From NCBI GenBank assembly GCA_963765585.1, contig CAVXXB010000010.1, positions 62,001 through 126,000 on the forward strand: a DNA stretch of 64,000 nt. The letters run 5' to 3'. Shown one piece after another: positions 36,161 through 47,309 of this stretch. Under the pieces are notes generated by a model. That model was not told where the DNA came from, did not search any database, and saw only the letters and a list, made by a program, of their open reading frames with translations. The stretch's first letter is position 1; every line of letters starts with the position of its first letter. Source of the DNA: CAVXXB01 sp963765585 (GTDB lineage: Bacteria; Calditrichota; Calditrichia; JAJRVZ01). The position numbers were made by a program, and so were the translations under genes.

Positions 36161-39100
36161 ATGAACGCAATGTATTCTCAATTACGCATCATACTGCTAC
36201 TCATTACAATTGTCCTTGTTTCGAGCTTAAATGCCCGGGAGAACTCAAAATTTAACTCGAAACTCCAGCGACCATCTGATTCCAGGCGATCAACCAGAAC
36301 CTTAAGTAATCTGTGCAACTGGTCCTATTGGTTCTATCACAACGGGGAGGCCGGAATAGATTCGAATGGATAATTCAGGTGGAATATATCCCAGGGGGAC
36401 CGCCGGAGTGGTATACCAGGAGCAATTTGGTGGGGGGGGATTGTAAGGGATACACTTGCTCAGAATCCGCGCGTTGGTGGAGGAACTTACGATAATGGTC
36501 TGATGGCAGGTTGGGTACAAAAAGGGCAACCAATTTCTCAAGATGATCCACGGGTTCAGATCTATAGAATCCGGGATGATTGGCAGGAAATTTACGATCC
36601 ATCGGATCCCGATGACATACCGGAAGAATTGCGTCAGGATGCGGCTGAATTTAATGAAAAATTACCTGAAGATGTTACTACAGAGGAGATGGTAGAAATT
36701 TGGGAACGGTACCGGGATCACTGGCAAAACTGGCCGGTCGATTTGGGGGCACCTTTTTACGATAATAATGATAATGATGTATATGAACCGGAACTTGGAG
36801 AACAACCCGGTCTGGCAAACGCCGATCAGGTAATCTGGTTTGTGTGTAATGATCAGGACAGTGGGAAAACGCGAAATTTCTACGGATCATATCCGATGGG
36901 TATCGAGATGCGTGCCACTATCTGGTGCTATAATCAGCCCTTTAACGAGCTTGGCCAGGTGATTTTCAAGAAATATGAACTGATCAATATTTCAGATTTT
37001 CAAATCGACAGTATGTATGTCTCCCAGTGGGTGGATCCGGATATCGGAGTATCTACAGATGACCTGGCAGGCTGCGACACATGCGCTGAGTATTGGCTAT
37101 GCCTATTCCGGATATCCAACCGATCAGGATTTTCTGACTTATGGTCTACCTCCGGCTGCCGTCGGTTATGACTTTTTTCAGGGTCCGCTGGTTGATGGCG
37201 TCGCCGGTCAGGATCTGAATAAAAACGATATTGATGATGCCATCGATTCTGGTATTTTCAATCTGAAAAAAGTTGGCCCGGGTAAGATTAACCTGCCCAT
37301 GTCGTCATTTTATTATTTTGCATCGGGCAGTAATATCAATGATCCGACAACTAGGATGATTATGATGGAACACTTGAGTTTTATAATATGCTTCGAGGAT
37401 ACCTGCCGACAACAGATTTGAAAAATCCTGAATCTTATATCACAGGTTCGGGGCCGAATCGTGGTAAAGCAACCAGATTTCCACTCTCAGGTGATCCGTT
37501 GCGTCGTACCGGTGATCTCGATAATACAGGCGATAATTTACAGCCAGGTGACCGCCGCATAGGTTTATGTTCCGGTCCATTCAGTATGGCGCCCGGTGAA
37601 ACGCAAGAGATCGTAGTGGCTGTAGTAGGGGGAATCATCGCCGGTGAGGGCGGAAATAATGTCAATTCTGTGGAACAAATGAAATTGAATGACCGGACCG
37701 CACAGTTCATGTATGATAATCTATTTATTGCTACACCTAAGCCTCCGGATAAGCCAGAAGTGACAGTGACAGAATTTGAGGATGCCATTGTATTGGAGTG
37801 GGGCAGTGACACGGCCGCAGTCGCCAAAACGGAGGCAAAAGACGACATCCTGGGATTTTCCTTTGAGGGTTATAATGTATATCGGACTTCCGTTCGCCAC
37901 GGCAACCAGGGAACAAGCCCATTTAATTAAGACTTATGATATCAAGAATGAGGTTACCACCATCTGGGGCAGAAAATTTGTCCCGCAATACAAAAAGATA
38001 TTAGATGTTCCGATACAGGATGGTATAAATTCCGGAATTGAAAGGTATATTAAAATTGAGCGTGATTATATTAATGGTACGCCGTTGTTTAGCGGCAATA
38101 CCTATTATTTTGCCGTGACGGCATATAATTATAATTCGGATCCGGAATTGCCGGAAAGATCCCTGGAGTCGAGTCTTGTGCCGGCGATAATTGTTATACC
38201 CCAGAGTATGGTACCCGGCACCCGTTATCCCAATCAGAATGGCGATATGCTCGGGGTGAATAAATCCGGAAGAAGCACCGGGAGTACGACGGTTGAAGTG
38301 ATTGATCCGGCGGCACTTACCGCGGCGGATTATTTTGTTGGTTTTCATGATACTCCCCAATATACAGCAGAAGATGGCGATACATTGGGAACATGGTATA
38401 AATGGTATTTGGTTAACAGGACCATTGGTGACACGCTTCTGAAAAACCAGAGTAAACCAGTCCGGTGATAATGATTATCTGATTACCGAAGGTGTTATGG
38501 CCCGCGTATCAGGTCCAAAAATATTCGGCCTGGCTGGTTGGGTTTATGACGGAAATCGTTGGTACTCGGGTACAAACTGGGGCGGCCAGCAGTTCTTTGG
38601 CGGATTGGATATTGGCGCCAAATTTTTTGGCTCGGATGTTGCTCTTGCTGAACTTGTACCGGTGCATATGGTATTTCAGGATTCGGCCGGTGTAGCAGCC
38701 AATGGCTTTGCTTCCAAAGGTGTGGTTTACCGTCGCGATTTGGGCTATGCCGAACAAGGTATTGGTGAGTTGCCGTTTGAATGCTTTGATGTAAAGGATC
38801 CGGAAAATCCACGTAAGTTAAATGTCTGTTTTGTGGAAGATGACCGTGCCGGTTCCGCCGGTACCAATGCCAATCTCATCTGGGATATGGGATGGAATGG
38901 CGCAGAATTCGGTGCTAATGGTGCCCGTGAGTATATCTTTATCAGTCTGACCGATTATGATGAAGGTGCATATTTTGCCAATGGGGCGGCGGATGGTACC
39001 TTTAACCGCGTTGCATATGCTATCTGGCCGCAAGCCCGTGGTACACGTCCATACCTGCTTGCTGAATTTACCATGGATATCTATTGTCAACCTGCCAAAC

Positions 39101-39490
39101 ACACCTGACGATTCTTATACTTTTTCAACCGAAGGTGTCATTTCTGAAAATAAGGATTTGATGAAAGCGGATGTGGAAAAGGTGAATGTATTCCCCAATC
39201 CCTATTATGCATATAATCCATCGGAACCGGACCGCTTTACCCGTTTCGTTACCTTTACCCATCTGCCGCAAATTGCCACCATCCGTATTTTTAATCTTGC
39301 CGGTGCCCAGGTACGCAAACTGGAAAAAAATGAGGACAGTCAATTTTTTAAATGGGATCTGAAAAATGGGTACGGATATCCGGTAGCCAGCGGCATGTAT
39401 ATTGCCTATATCGATATGCCCGAAGTAGGGAAACAGAAAGTGCTAAAACTGATGATCATTCAGGGAGAAGAAATTATTGATGCGTTTTGA
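36161..39490 (+). pseudogene. Large T9SS-sorted surface protein paired with the TonB receptor, many frame breaks
   Basis: Pieces at 36161-36373, 36503-37171, 37017-37421, 37388-37930, 37776-38468, 38497-39108 and 38957-39490, with two short bridging frames at 36370-36500, read as one protein of about 1,100 residues. After a signal peptide comes NLCNWSYWFYHNGEAGIDSNG and GGIYPRGTAGVVYQEQF, text I associate with large secreted proteins of Calditrichota/Marinimicrobia-like genomes. The end is a T9SS type A sorting domain (VNVFPNPYYAYNPSEP ... PVASGMYIAYIDMPE). One break falls in a run of eight G (near 36431), which fits an indel error. The role is unknown; the tight spacing behind the receptor suggests a substrate-binding surface partner. 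Confidence 0.72.
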
Positions 39491-39506
39491 ACGCGAAAGG
39501 CGAAGG

Positions 39507-39742
39507 AAGCGAAAGGCAGTAGGCAGTAGGCGATAGGCAGTTTTGATGGAAGGGGAATAAAATAGGCTCAAGGACCAAGGAACAAGGATCAAGGACGAAA
39601 AGTTGGCAGTAGGCCGTATGCAGTAGGCAGGCTGATCGTTAGGCATACCAAAACTGCCTTATCGCCTATTGCCTATTGCCTATTAAGCATTTTGCCCTTT
39701 CGCCTTGCTCCTTGAACCTTGATCCTAATAATTGGTGGAACC
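39507..39742. repeat. Nested GGCAGTAGGC / CAAGGATCAAGG repeats before kinase 1
   Basis: From outside to inside, AGCGAAAGGCAGTAGGCAGT words on the left face TGCCTATTGCCTATTAAGC and CCTTTCGCCTTGCTCCTTG on the right. CAAGGACCAAGGAACAAGG words lie between. The right-hand 155 bp of this block is repeated almost exactly before kinase 2 (42809-42969). Confidence 0.7.
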
Positions 39743-42700
39743 ATGATCGGAAAAACAATATCACATTATCAAATCATTGAGCAACTCGGTGCCGGCGGTA
39801 TGGGCGTGGTGTACAAAGCAGAAGATACCAAACTCAAACGTACCGTGGCACTCAAATTTTTACCCCCGGCGCTGTCAGCAGATAAAGAATCAAAGACGCG
39901 TTTTATCCATGAAGCCCGTGCAGCTTCGGCACTGGATCATCCCAACATCTGTACCATCTATGAGATTGGTGACAGCGATGATGGCCAGAGTTATATCGCT
40001 ATGGCCTGCTATGACGGCGAAAGTCTTAAAGACCGCATCGTAGAGACACGGCGCAAAGGACTCGATGATAATACGCGCGTAAGGACACGACGCGTCGTGT
40101 CCCAACAAACCGGTGGACTTCCGGTAAATGAATCAATCTCCATCACCATCCAAATCGCCAAAGGCCTGGCCCGGGCCCATGAAGAGGGCATCGTGCACCG
40201 CGACATCAAACCAGCCAATATCATGATTACCAATCGCGGAGAGGTCAAGATCCTTGATTTCGGGCTGGCCAAACTGGTCGGGCAGACTCAACTGACCAAA
40301 AGCGGTACTACATTGGGAACTATCGCCTATATGTCTCCGGAACAGGCAAACGGCCAGGTCGCGGATGAGCGCAGTGATATCTGGTCACTGGGTGTGGTGC
40401 TCTATGAAATGCTCACCGGTCGTAATCCTTTCCAGGCCGAATTTGAACAGGCTATGATATATTCGATTATGAACGAACCACACCAACCGGTTGAGAGTAA
40501 TGGTGATATGCCTCCCGAGCTGAAAGCCATCATCGATAAAGCGCTGGCCAAGGATCCAACCGAACGCTATCAGACCATCGATGAATTGCTGAAAGATTTC
40601 GAACCGCTGTCCGATATGGCCAAGGACCTGGGTGAAGATCCGCTTAAAAAAGTTATAAAAAGGATCTGGCGAAAAAACAAAAAGCTGATAATAGCGGTAG
40701 CATCCGTAATTTTACTGGCGCTTGCTTTGTGGATTTCCTTACCATTCATTCTTCCCGGAGCACCGGAAGGTCCCATTGAGATAGCCGTGGTCAGCTTCGA
40801 GAATATGACAGGTGAGGAAGACAGTGAAAATCTGGCTCAGGTTATCCCAAATCTGCTGATATATGACCTGGATCAGTCCGTTCGTGTGCGGGCTCTGGAT
40901 TGGGATTATTTGCGTGATATACTCAAACAATTGGATATTAGAGATGTAAAGACTATCGATCGTGAGATGGGTTTTAAAGTTTGTCAGAAGGCGGGTATAG
41001 GCGCCCTCATAACCGGCAGTTTTGCAAAAGTAGGGGACACCTATATAACCGATGTAAAAACAATCGACCCGAAAGACCAGGGATATTCTGGTCTCTGTTA
41101 GTGCACGGGGAATGGGTGTTAACAGCATCCTGTATCAACAAATCGGGAAATTGAGTCAGGGGATTCTGGAAGGATTTGGTTTAGTGGATTCTACCTATCT
41201 GGCAGATAAGAAACCGATCCAGGAAATCACCAGCCCGTCTCTTAAGGCCATTCAATACTACGAACTGGCAAAATGGCAGGCGAATTCGAATCTGAAACGG
41301 GAAGAAAGATTACGTTATTTAAATCGCGCCATTGAGTTGGATTCGACATTTGCCGCAGCCTATCACGCCTTAGCGGGGGTATATTATGAGATGCGTCAAT
41401 TTGATAAGGAAGCCGATGCGATTACAAAAGCTTATTTATATGCAGATAGGGCGCCAGCAGGTCTGCGAGATGAAATATATGCTCACTATACCGGGCATGT
41501 GGAGCATAATCAGGAAAAAATGATCCGGTATGTGGAAGCCGGCCTAAAAAAAAATCCCTATTATAAGCGACTCTGGTACTGGTCTGATATGATTCACCGT
41601 TGGAAAAATAACCGCTATGAGCAGATTAACAGTCTTGAGAAGGTTCTGGATATCGATCCGCAGGATTTGGTGGCCCTTAACTTTCTCAGTTATGCCTATT
41701 CGGATTTAGGTGATGAAAAAAAGGCAATTGAATCACTACAGAAATTTATGGAGCTGACGCCCGGTCATCCAAATAGTATCCATACCGCTGGCGAAGTGTA
41801 CTATACACTCGGCATGTTCGATAAGGCCATGGAACAATTTCTTGAATTGAAAAAAATTAATCCTGATTGGGATCTTCGGTTCTCAGTTTCCCATAACATA
41901 TATGCAGTCACTACAGCAGAACTATAATCAGGCACGACGAGAGTATAGTATATTTATGAATGAGGTCCCTCAAAAACCCGGTCCGCGTGCATATTTACGT
42001 TTTAACCGGGCGCTGTTTTATTATTATCTCGGTGAGAAATCAAAGGCATTCGCTGACATTGACAGTATCTACAGCATCGAGGGGGTGCCAAAACGGTATA
42101 TCGAGTATGCACAGGAATTAAAGGGATATCTATTACTGGATCAAAATGATATCACCGGAGCCAGATCGGCCTTCCTTAACCGTAAATCAAATACTAATCT
42201 GCCCGATACTTACGATAGCAATCTGGCCATGCTCTTTTTTGCTCAGGGGCAATTAGATTCCTGCCGATACTACCGGGAAAAGGCTGTGATGAAAATTGAT
42301 AGTGCCAACCATGCAGAGATGGAAAATCACAAGCCCTTGTGGCTGGTGATGACTCCGATGTATTGTGAATTGCTGCAGTCAGAATTACTGATAAAGTCAG
42401 ATTCTTTGGAACAGTCAATTGACTACTATAATCATATCCGGTTTCCCAGTCGCGTATATTCAGCCAGTGCAGGAGGCAATGTTTATTATAATATTCCTCT
42501 GGAAAAAGATGTTATACCTCGGGCCCTGATAAAAAAGGGTGATATCGATGAAGCAATCGAGACCTATGAAAAAATGACAGAATTTCAACCGGATCAGAAA
42601 GACCGCTTTTTCATTAATCCCAAGTATCACTACCGGTTAGCCCTGCTATATCAGCAAACAGGCCAAAGGCAAAAAGGCTATAGAGCGATACAATCGGTTC

Positions 42701-42790
42701 CTGGATATCTGGAAGAATGCCGATGAGGATTTGCCTGAGAAGGTGGATGCGGAAACGCGCCTGGCCGCTTTATTAGATGAGGTTAATTAG
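39743..42790 (+). pseudogene. Ser/Thr protein kinase with TolB-like and TPR domains (copy 1), frame breaks
   Basis: Fragments 39743-41101, 41112-41927 and 41902-42726, plus an end frame to 42790, form one protein of about 1,015 residues. In order: a kinase domain (LGAGGMGVVYKAED, VALKF, HRDIKPANI, DFGLAKL, GTIAYMSPEQ), one membrane helix near residue 320 (LIIAVASVILLALALW), a TolB/CsgG-N-like domain (IEIAVVSFENMTGEED, ALITGSFAKVGDTYI) and TPR repeats (RYLNRAIELDSTFAAAYHAL, SLEKVLDIDPQDLVALN). It is a bacterial PknB-type membrane kinase sensing through its outer TPR part. A palindromic insert is in frame between residues about 99 and 121. A near-identical neighbour follows. Confidence 0.8.
40039..40103 (+). 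repeat. In-frame palindromic element inside kinase 1
   Basis: It runs from CGTAGAGACACGGCGC to a perfect palindrome GGACACGACG-CGTCGTGTCC at 40083-40102. It encodes an Arg-rich stretch (ETRRKGLDDNTRVRTRRVVS) between two conserved kinase segments, DRI and LPVNESISITIQIAKGLA, where related kinases normally have only a short linker. The frame is kept. Confidence 0.7.
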
Positions 42791-42808
42791 AGGTACAAGG
42801 CACAAGGA

Positions 42809-42969
42809 GCAAGGATCAAGGACGAAAAGTTGGCAGTAGGCCGTATGCAGTAGGCAGGCTGATCGTTAGGCATACCAAAACTGCCTATCGCCTATTGCCT
42901 ACTGCCTACTAAAGCATTTTGCCCTTTCGCCTTGCTCCTTGAACCTTGATCCTAATAATTGGTGGAACT
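42809..42969. repeat. Second copy of the pre-kinase repeat block
   Basis: This copy of the block from 39581-39742 differs by a few bases and small indels: CAAGGATCAAGGACGAAAAG, GGCAGTAGGCCGTATGCAGT, then TTGCCTACTGCCTACTAAAG and CCTTGCTCCTTGAACCTTG, ending at the kinase 2 start. It marks the left border of a tandem duplication. Confidence 0.75.
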
Positions 42970-45900
42970 ATGATTGGCAAAAGAATATCCCATTATCAGA
43001 TTGTGGAACAACTCGGTGCCGGCGGTATGGGCGTAGTATACAAAGCAGAGGATACCAAACTCAAACGCACCGTGGCACTCAAATTTTTACCCCCGGCACT
43101 GTCTGCAGATAAAGAATCAAAGACGCGTTTTATCCATGAAGCCCGTGCGGCTTCGGCACTGGATCATCCAAACATCTGCACCATCTATGAGATTGGCGAC
43201 AGCGAGGATGGCCAGAGCTATATCGCTATGGCCTGCTATGATGGGGAAAGCCTGAAAGATCGCATCGTAGGGACACGGCGCGAAGGACCAGATGATACGC
43301 GCGTAAGAACACGACGCGTCGTGTCCCACCAAACCGGTGGACTTCCGGTAAATGAATCAATCTCCATCACCATCCAAATCGCCAAAGGCCTGGCCCGGGC
43401 CCACGAAGAAGGCATTGTCCATCGTGACATCAAACCAGCCAATATCATGATTACCAATCGCGGAGAGGTCAAGATCCTTGATTTCGGGCTGGCCAAACTG
43501 ATCGGGCAGACCCAACTGACCAAAAGCGGTACTACATTGGGAACTATTGCATACATGTCTCCGGAACAGGCAAACGGCCAGGTCGCGGATGAGCGCAGTG
43601 ATATCTGGTCACTGGGTGTGGTGCTCTATGAAATGCTCACCGGTCGTAATCCTTTCCAGGCCGAATTTGAACAGGCTATGATATATTCGATTATGAACGA
43701 ACCACACTAACCAGTTGATGGCAATGGCGATATGCCTCCCGAACTGAAAGCCATCATCGATAAAGCACTGGCCAAGGATCCCACCGAACGCTATCAGACC
43801 ATCGATGAATTGCTGAAAGATTTCGAACCGCTGTCACCCCTGGCAACACCACTGCGGGATGAATCGCTTAAAAAGATGCTCTAGAAAATTCTGGCGTCAA
43901 TATAAAAAACCTATGGTGGCTGTTGCAGCCGCGGTTGTAATAATTCTAATAGGAATTATCTTCAGATCATATCTGTTTCCCGGAGCACCGGAAGGTCCCA
44001 TGGAGATAGCCGTGGTCGGTTTTGAGAACATGAGCGGTGAGGAAGATAGGGAAAATCTTGCCCAGGTCATCCCGAGTCTGCTGATGACCGGTCTGGGCCA
44101 GTCGAACAGGGTGCGGATTTTGCCCTGGGATTATCTGCGTGATTTGCTTAAGCAACTGGATATCCGTGATGTGACAATTATTGACCGTGAATTAGGCTAT
44201 AAGGTTTGTCAGAAAGCAAATATTATTGCTCTCGTTACCGGTAGTTGGGCAAAAATAGGGGATACCTATATAACCGATGTAAAAGTAATTGATCCGAAAA
44301 CCAGGGACATTATCGTATCAGTAAATGCCCGCGGTGAAAATGCCACCAGTATCCCTGATCGTCAGATCGATAAACTAAGCCGGGATATCCTGGAAGGCCT
44401 TGGTGTTGTCGACTCCACTTATCTGGTAGACAGGAAGCCAGTCCAGGAAATCACCACGAAATCATTTAAGGCGTATCAATACTTAGTACGTGGACAAGAA
44501 ATGTTTCTGTCTAATAATCCTGATCGAGTTTCAGAATCTATTCGCTGGCTGGAACAAGCGGTAGATCTTGATACTACTTTTGCTGAAGCATATTTTGAAC
44601 TTTCCATAAAATATCGTTATACCTTTCAATCTGAAAAGCAGAGCAAGGCACTTATCAAAGCCTTTCGTCACGCGAACCAAAGTTCCCAATCTGTTCGCGA
44701 TATAATAAACATCACTTATGCTTATGTCATTGAGAAAAATATCGATAAAGCAGGGAAGATTCTGGACCATACACTGAAAAGAAATCCTTATGATAAGAGT
44801 CTTTGGGTAACAAAGAGAGTAATAAATCTAAAAAGAAATAATTGGTCTGAAATGGTTAATAGTTGGGAGAAGATACTGGCATTTAATCAGAGTGATCCAG
44901 TGACATTGAATGGTGCTGTTTATGATTGTGCATTTACTGGAGAAAAGGAAAAGGCCATCGACTATTTAAAAAAATATATTTTCTCTGATCCTGGCAATCT
45001 AAATACCATGCATACCGCCGGTGACGTCTATTCTATTCTGGGTATGTTTGATGAATCTCTGAGTTATTATCGTGAATTAAAAGAGATAGATCCCAAAACT
45101 TGGATGCATGGATGTCCAGTTCCCAATCATTTATATTAATATTCTGCGACAGAACTATGATCAGGCACGCCAGGAGCTGGATAATTATCTTGTATATGAT
45201 TCAAATAATCCAGCAACAAAAGCGATCATTCGCGTTTATCGAGCCTTGTTTTTTACATACATGGGTGAAAATTCGCGTGCATTCACTGAGATCGATAGCG
45301 TTCTTTCCAACAGTTCAATGCCTGCAAGAATAATAAGTGCCGGGAATGTGATCAAAGGTCATTTATTACTGAACCAAAATGATATTTCTGGTGCAAGAAA
45401 AGCATTTCTCCAATATAGGCCAAATCCTGGGCGTAGCCGACTACTCTAATTTCTTTAAAAGTATGATTTATTTTAAACAGAATAATATAGACAGCAGTCG
45501 CTACTATATGAATCCACAGTCCTCGATGCAAATAGACAGTATAAGTCATTTTTATAAATATCAGGAACCATGGTGGCTAATCATTTTGGAGCTTTATCAA
45601 GACCTCCTTCAGGCAGAAATTCTGCTCGCATCAGATTCCTGTGATAAGGCTATTGATTATTTTAAAAATGTAAGATTCCCAAAGGTGTTTGTATACACGC
45701 ATTTTTTTTCCAGGTATGGGCATGAATACATACTCGAATATCCCACTCGATAAAGACATCCTACCGAGGGCATTGATAAAGAAAGGTAACATCAATGAGG
45801 CAATCGGAGCGTATGAAGAAATCACAGAATTTCGACCTGGACCAAATCAGATCGATCAGAAAGACCGCTTTTTTATCAATCCCAAATACCATTACCGGTT

Positions 45901-46051
45901 AGCAAAACTATATCAGCAAACAGGCCAAAGGAAAAAGGCCATCGAACGATACAATCGGTTCCTGGATATCTGGAAGAATGCCGATGAGGATTTGCCTGAG
46001 AAAGTGGATGCGGAAACGCGCCTGGCCGCTTTATTAGATGAGGTTAATTAG
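42970..46051 (+). pseudogene. Ser/Thr protein kinase with TolB-like and TPR domains (copy 2), decayed
   Basis: It is a tandem paralogue of the preceding kinase. The kinase domain is almost the same up to a stop at 43708-43710, where the first copy's CAC-CAA has become CAC-TAA, a substitution and not an indel. A frame shift follows near 43880, then 43859-45139 (membrane helix, IEIAVVGFENMSGEED domain, TPRs), 45108-45449, 45379-45753 and 45689-46051. The TolB-like domain and TPR middle have diverged strongly from copy 1, but the last 110 bases and the 3' flank match it closely. The nonsense change makes real loss of function more plausible here than elsewhere in the window. Confidence 0.78.
43265..43327 (+). 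repeat. In-frame palindromic element inside kinase 2
   Basis: This is the counterpart of the element in kinase 1: CGTAGGGACACGGCGCGAAGG then ACACGACG-CGTCGTGT. It is three bases shorter (GPDDTRVRTR against GLDDNTRVRTR), again without breaking the frame, which shows that the insertion predates the gene duplication. Confidence 0.7.
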
Positions 46052-46236
46052 AGGTACAAGGCACAAGGAGCAAGGTTCAAGGCTCAAATCTAAAGATGGA
46101 AGGAAAAAGTAAAAAAGCCAAAGATATACTGCAACATGACAAAAGGAGTAGACAAAACAAACTAAGAAATATATCGAGAGACAAAAAAAAATTCTGTCGC
46201 TTTCTGAAAATTAGGTGAAAAATGTATACTCAATTT

Positions 46237-46269
46237 AAAAAAAACGGGGAGGGCGGATCGCCTCCCCGT
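46237..46269 (-). terminator. Rho-independent terminator after the 46.9-kb lipoprotein gene
   Basis: Read on the minus strand, ACGGGGAGG and CCTCCCCGT form a nine-pair GC-rich stem, followed by a run of eight T. It lies 20 bp past the lipoprotein stop codon at 46289. This is the strongest terminator in the window. Confidence 0.88.
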
Positions 46270-46288
46270 CGAAGAGAAACCAAGTTGA

Positions 46289-46917
46289 TCATAATTCTTG
46301 CAGACTAATACAGGTATTTCGATTTGTTTCTTCATGGTGCTTCAGATTCATCGACATACAGCAATTGGCTTCGTATTTTATCCATTCATTCCGGTCGATC
46401 CGCTTAACTTCACCGATGCCGGTAAAAATATATTCATACACTCATTACTTTTGGAATGTAGGTTGAATCGCTTGTTGTTTCCTTTTCACCCCAACCAAAG
46501 TAGGAGTACTCAATATAACCGGTTCCTTTGTAAACCAGATCAGATTGTTTCAGCGTATTACAGCAAATCTCGCCACCTACACACTCACCTAATTTCACGA
46601 TATAGATTTGATGTGATTCAGAATCAAAAAGCGATCGCAGTTTCTCCACATCCACTGAATCAGAAACAGTTGAAAGCATTTTTACTTCAGTTGGATTTCC
46701 TGTCGGCAGATCTGCTTTCAGGGAATGAATACTTGCCATTCTTTCTGCTGAGTCTACAAATACCAGGGTAAAAGCCGTATCACCGGGAAATGTAAATACT
46801 CTTGTACCAGGCTCAATTTTAGGAATACCCTCTGTGATCTCACCTGTTGCAGTAGGGCTCTTGTTTACAGGCTAACAAAAGGAACAATGAAAATACACAC
46901 ATGCTGATTAACTTCAT
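46289..46917 (-). pseudogene. Lipoprotein of unknown function, two frame breaks
   Basis: The gene starts at 46917 after a GGAGGAG site with a lipoprotein signal, KLISMCVFSLFLLAC. After about 17 residues the frame slips and continues SPTATGEITEGIPKIEPGTR, then through the longest open piece (46739-46434: ASIHSLKADLPTG, LGECVGGEICCNTLKQSDL). Near 46440 it slips again into YEYIFTGIGEVKRID and ends at a TGA at 46289 with SLQEL. In total it has about 208 residues. I do not recognise the family. A CxxxxxxCC motif and several Cys near the end suggest disulfides. A strong terminator follows. Confidence 0.62.
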
Positions 46918-47309
46918 TTTACTCTCCTCCAAATTTTATGATGGGTTGAATGGGTTTAATCCAAACAGGCGGGGCTTTGTTGTGCCTGTCGGATGGCTTG
47001 TTATCGTTTCGTATTACTTTGTTTTTGATCATTTCTCTTCTCTCATATGATTCATGGTCTGCACTAATACATGCCAGAAGTGTGCCATAATTATTTGAAA
47101 AAAAGAAAATCAGAGATAAGTGATATATTAACAAATGCTTAGGAAGGAGTATTATGTTTTGTTTTTGTTGGCAGAATGTCTATATGCGGGAAATAATTAC
47201 GAGCGGTTCGTGAAAATACTACGAATATAGATCATGTTGTATTTGATTAAGCGTCAAGTCCTGACCTGATGTTTACAGAATTTTAACCGCCAAGTGCGCA
47301 GAGAAAGAG
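46918..47309. other. 392-bp gap between lipoprotein and sigma-54 activator genes
   Basis: A 71-codon open frame on the minus strand (46919-47134) has no family resemblance and ends in the ribosome site of the lipoprotein, so I do not call it. A single CCGCCAAGTGCGCAGAGAAAG word block lies at about 47287-47307. Nothing else is supported. The lipoprotein promoter should lie here. Confidence 0.5.

Noticed and set aside
46298..46771. 157-codon plus-strand open frame
   Set aside because: It is antisense to the broken lipoprotein gene, which has a signal peptide, ribosome site and terminator.
46919..47134. 71-codon minus-strand open frame upstream of the lipoprotein
   Set aside because: No family resemblance and no clear ribosome site; it ends inside the lipoprotein's own ribosome site.
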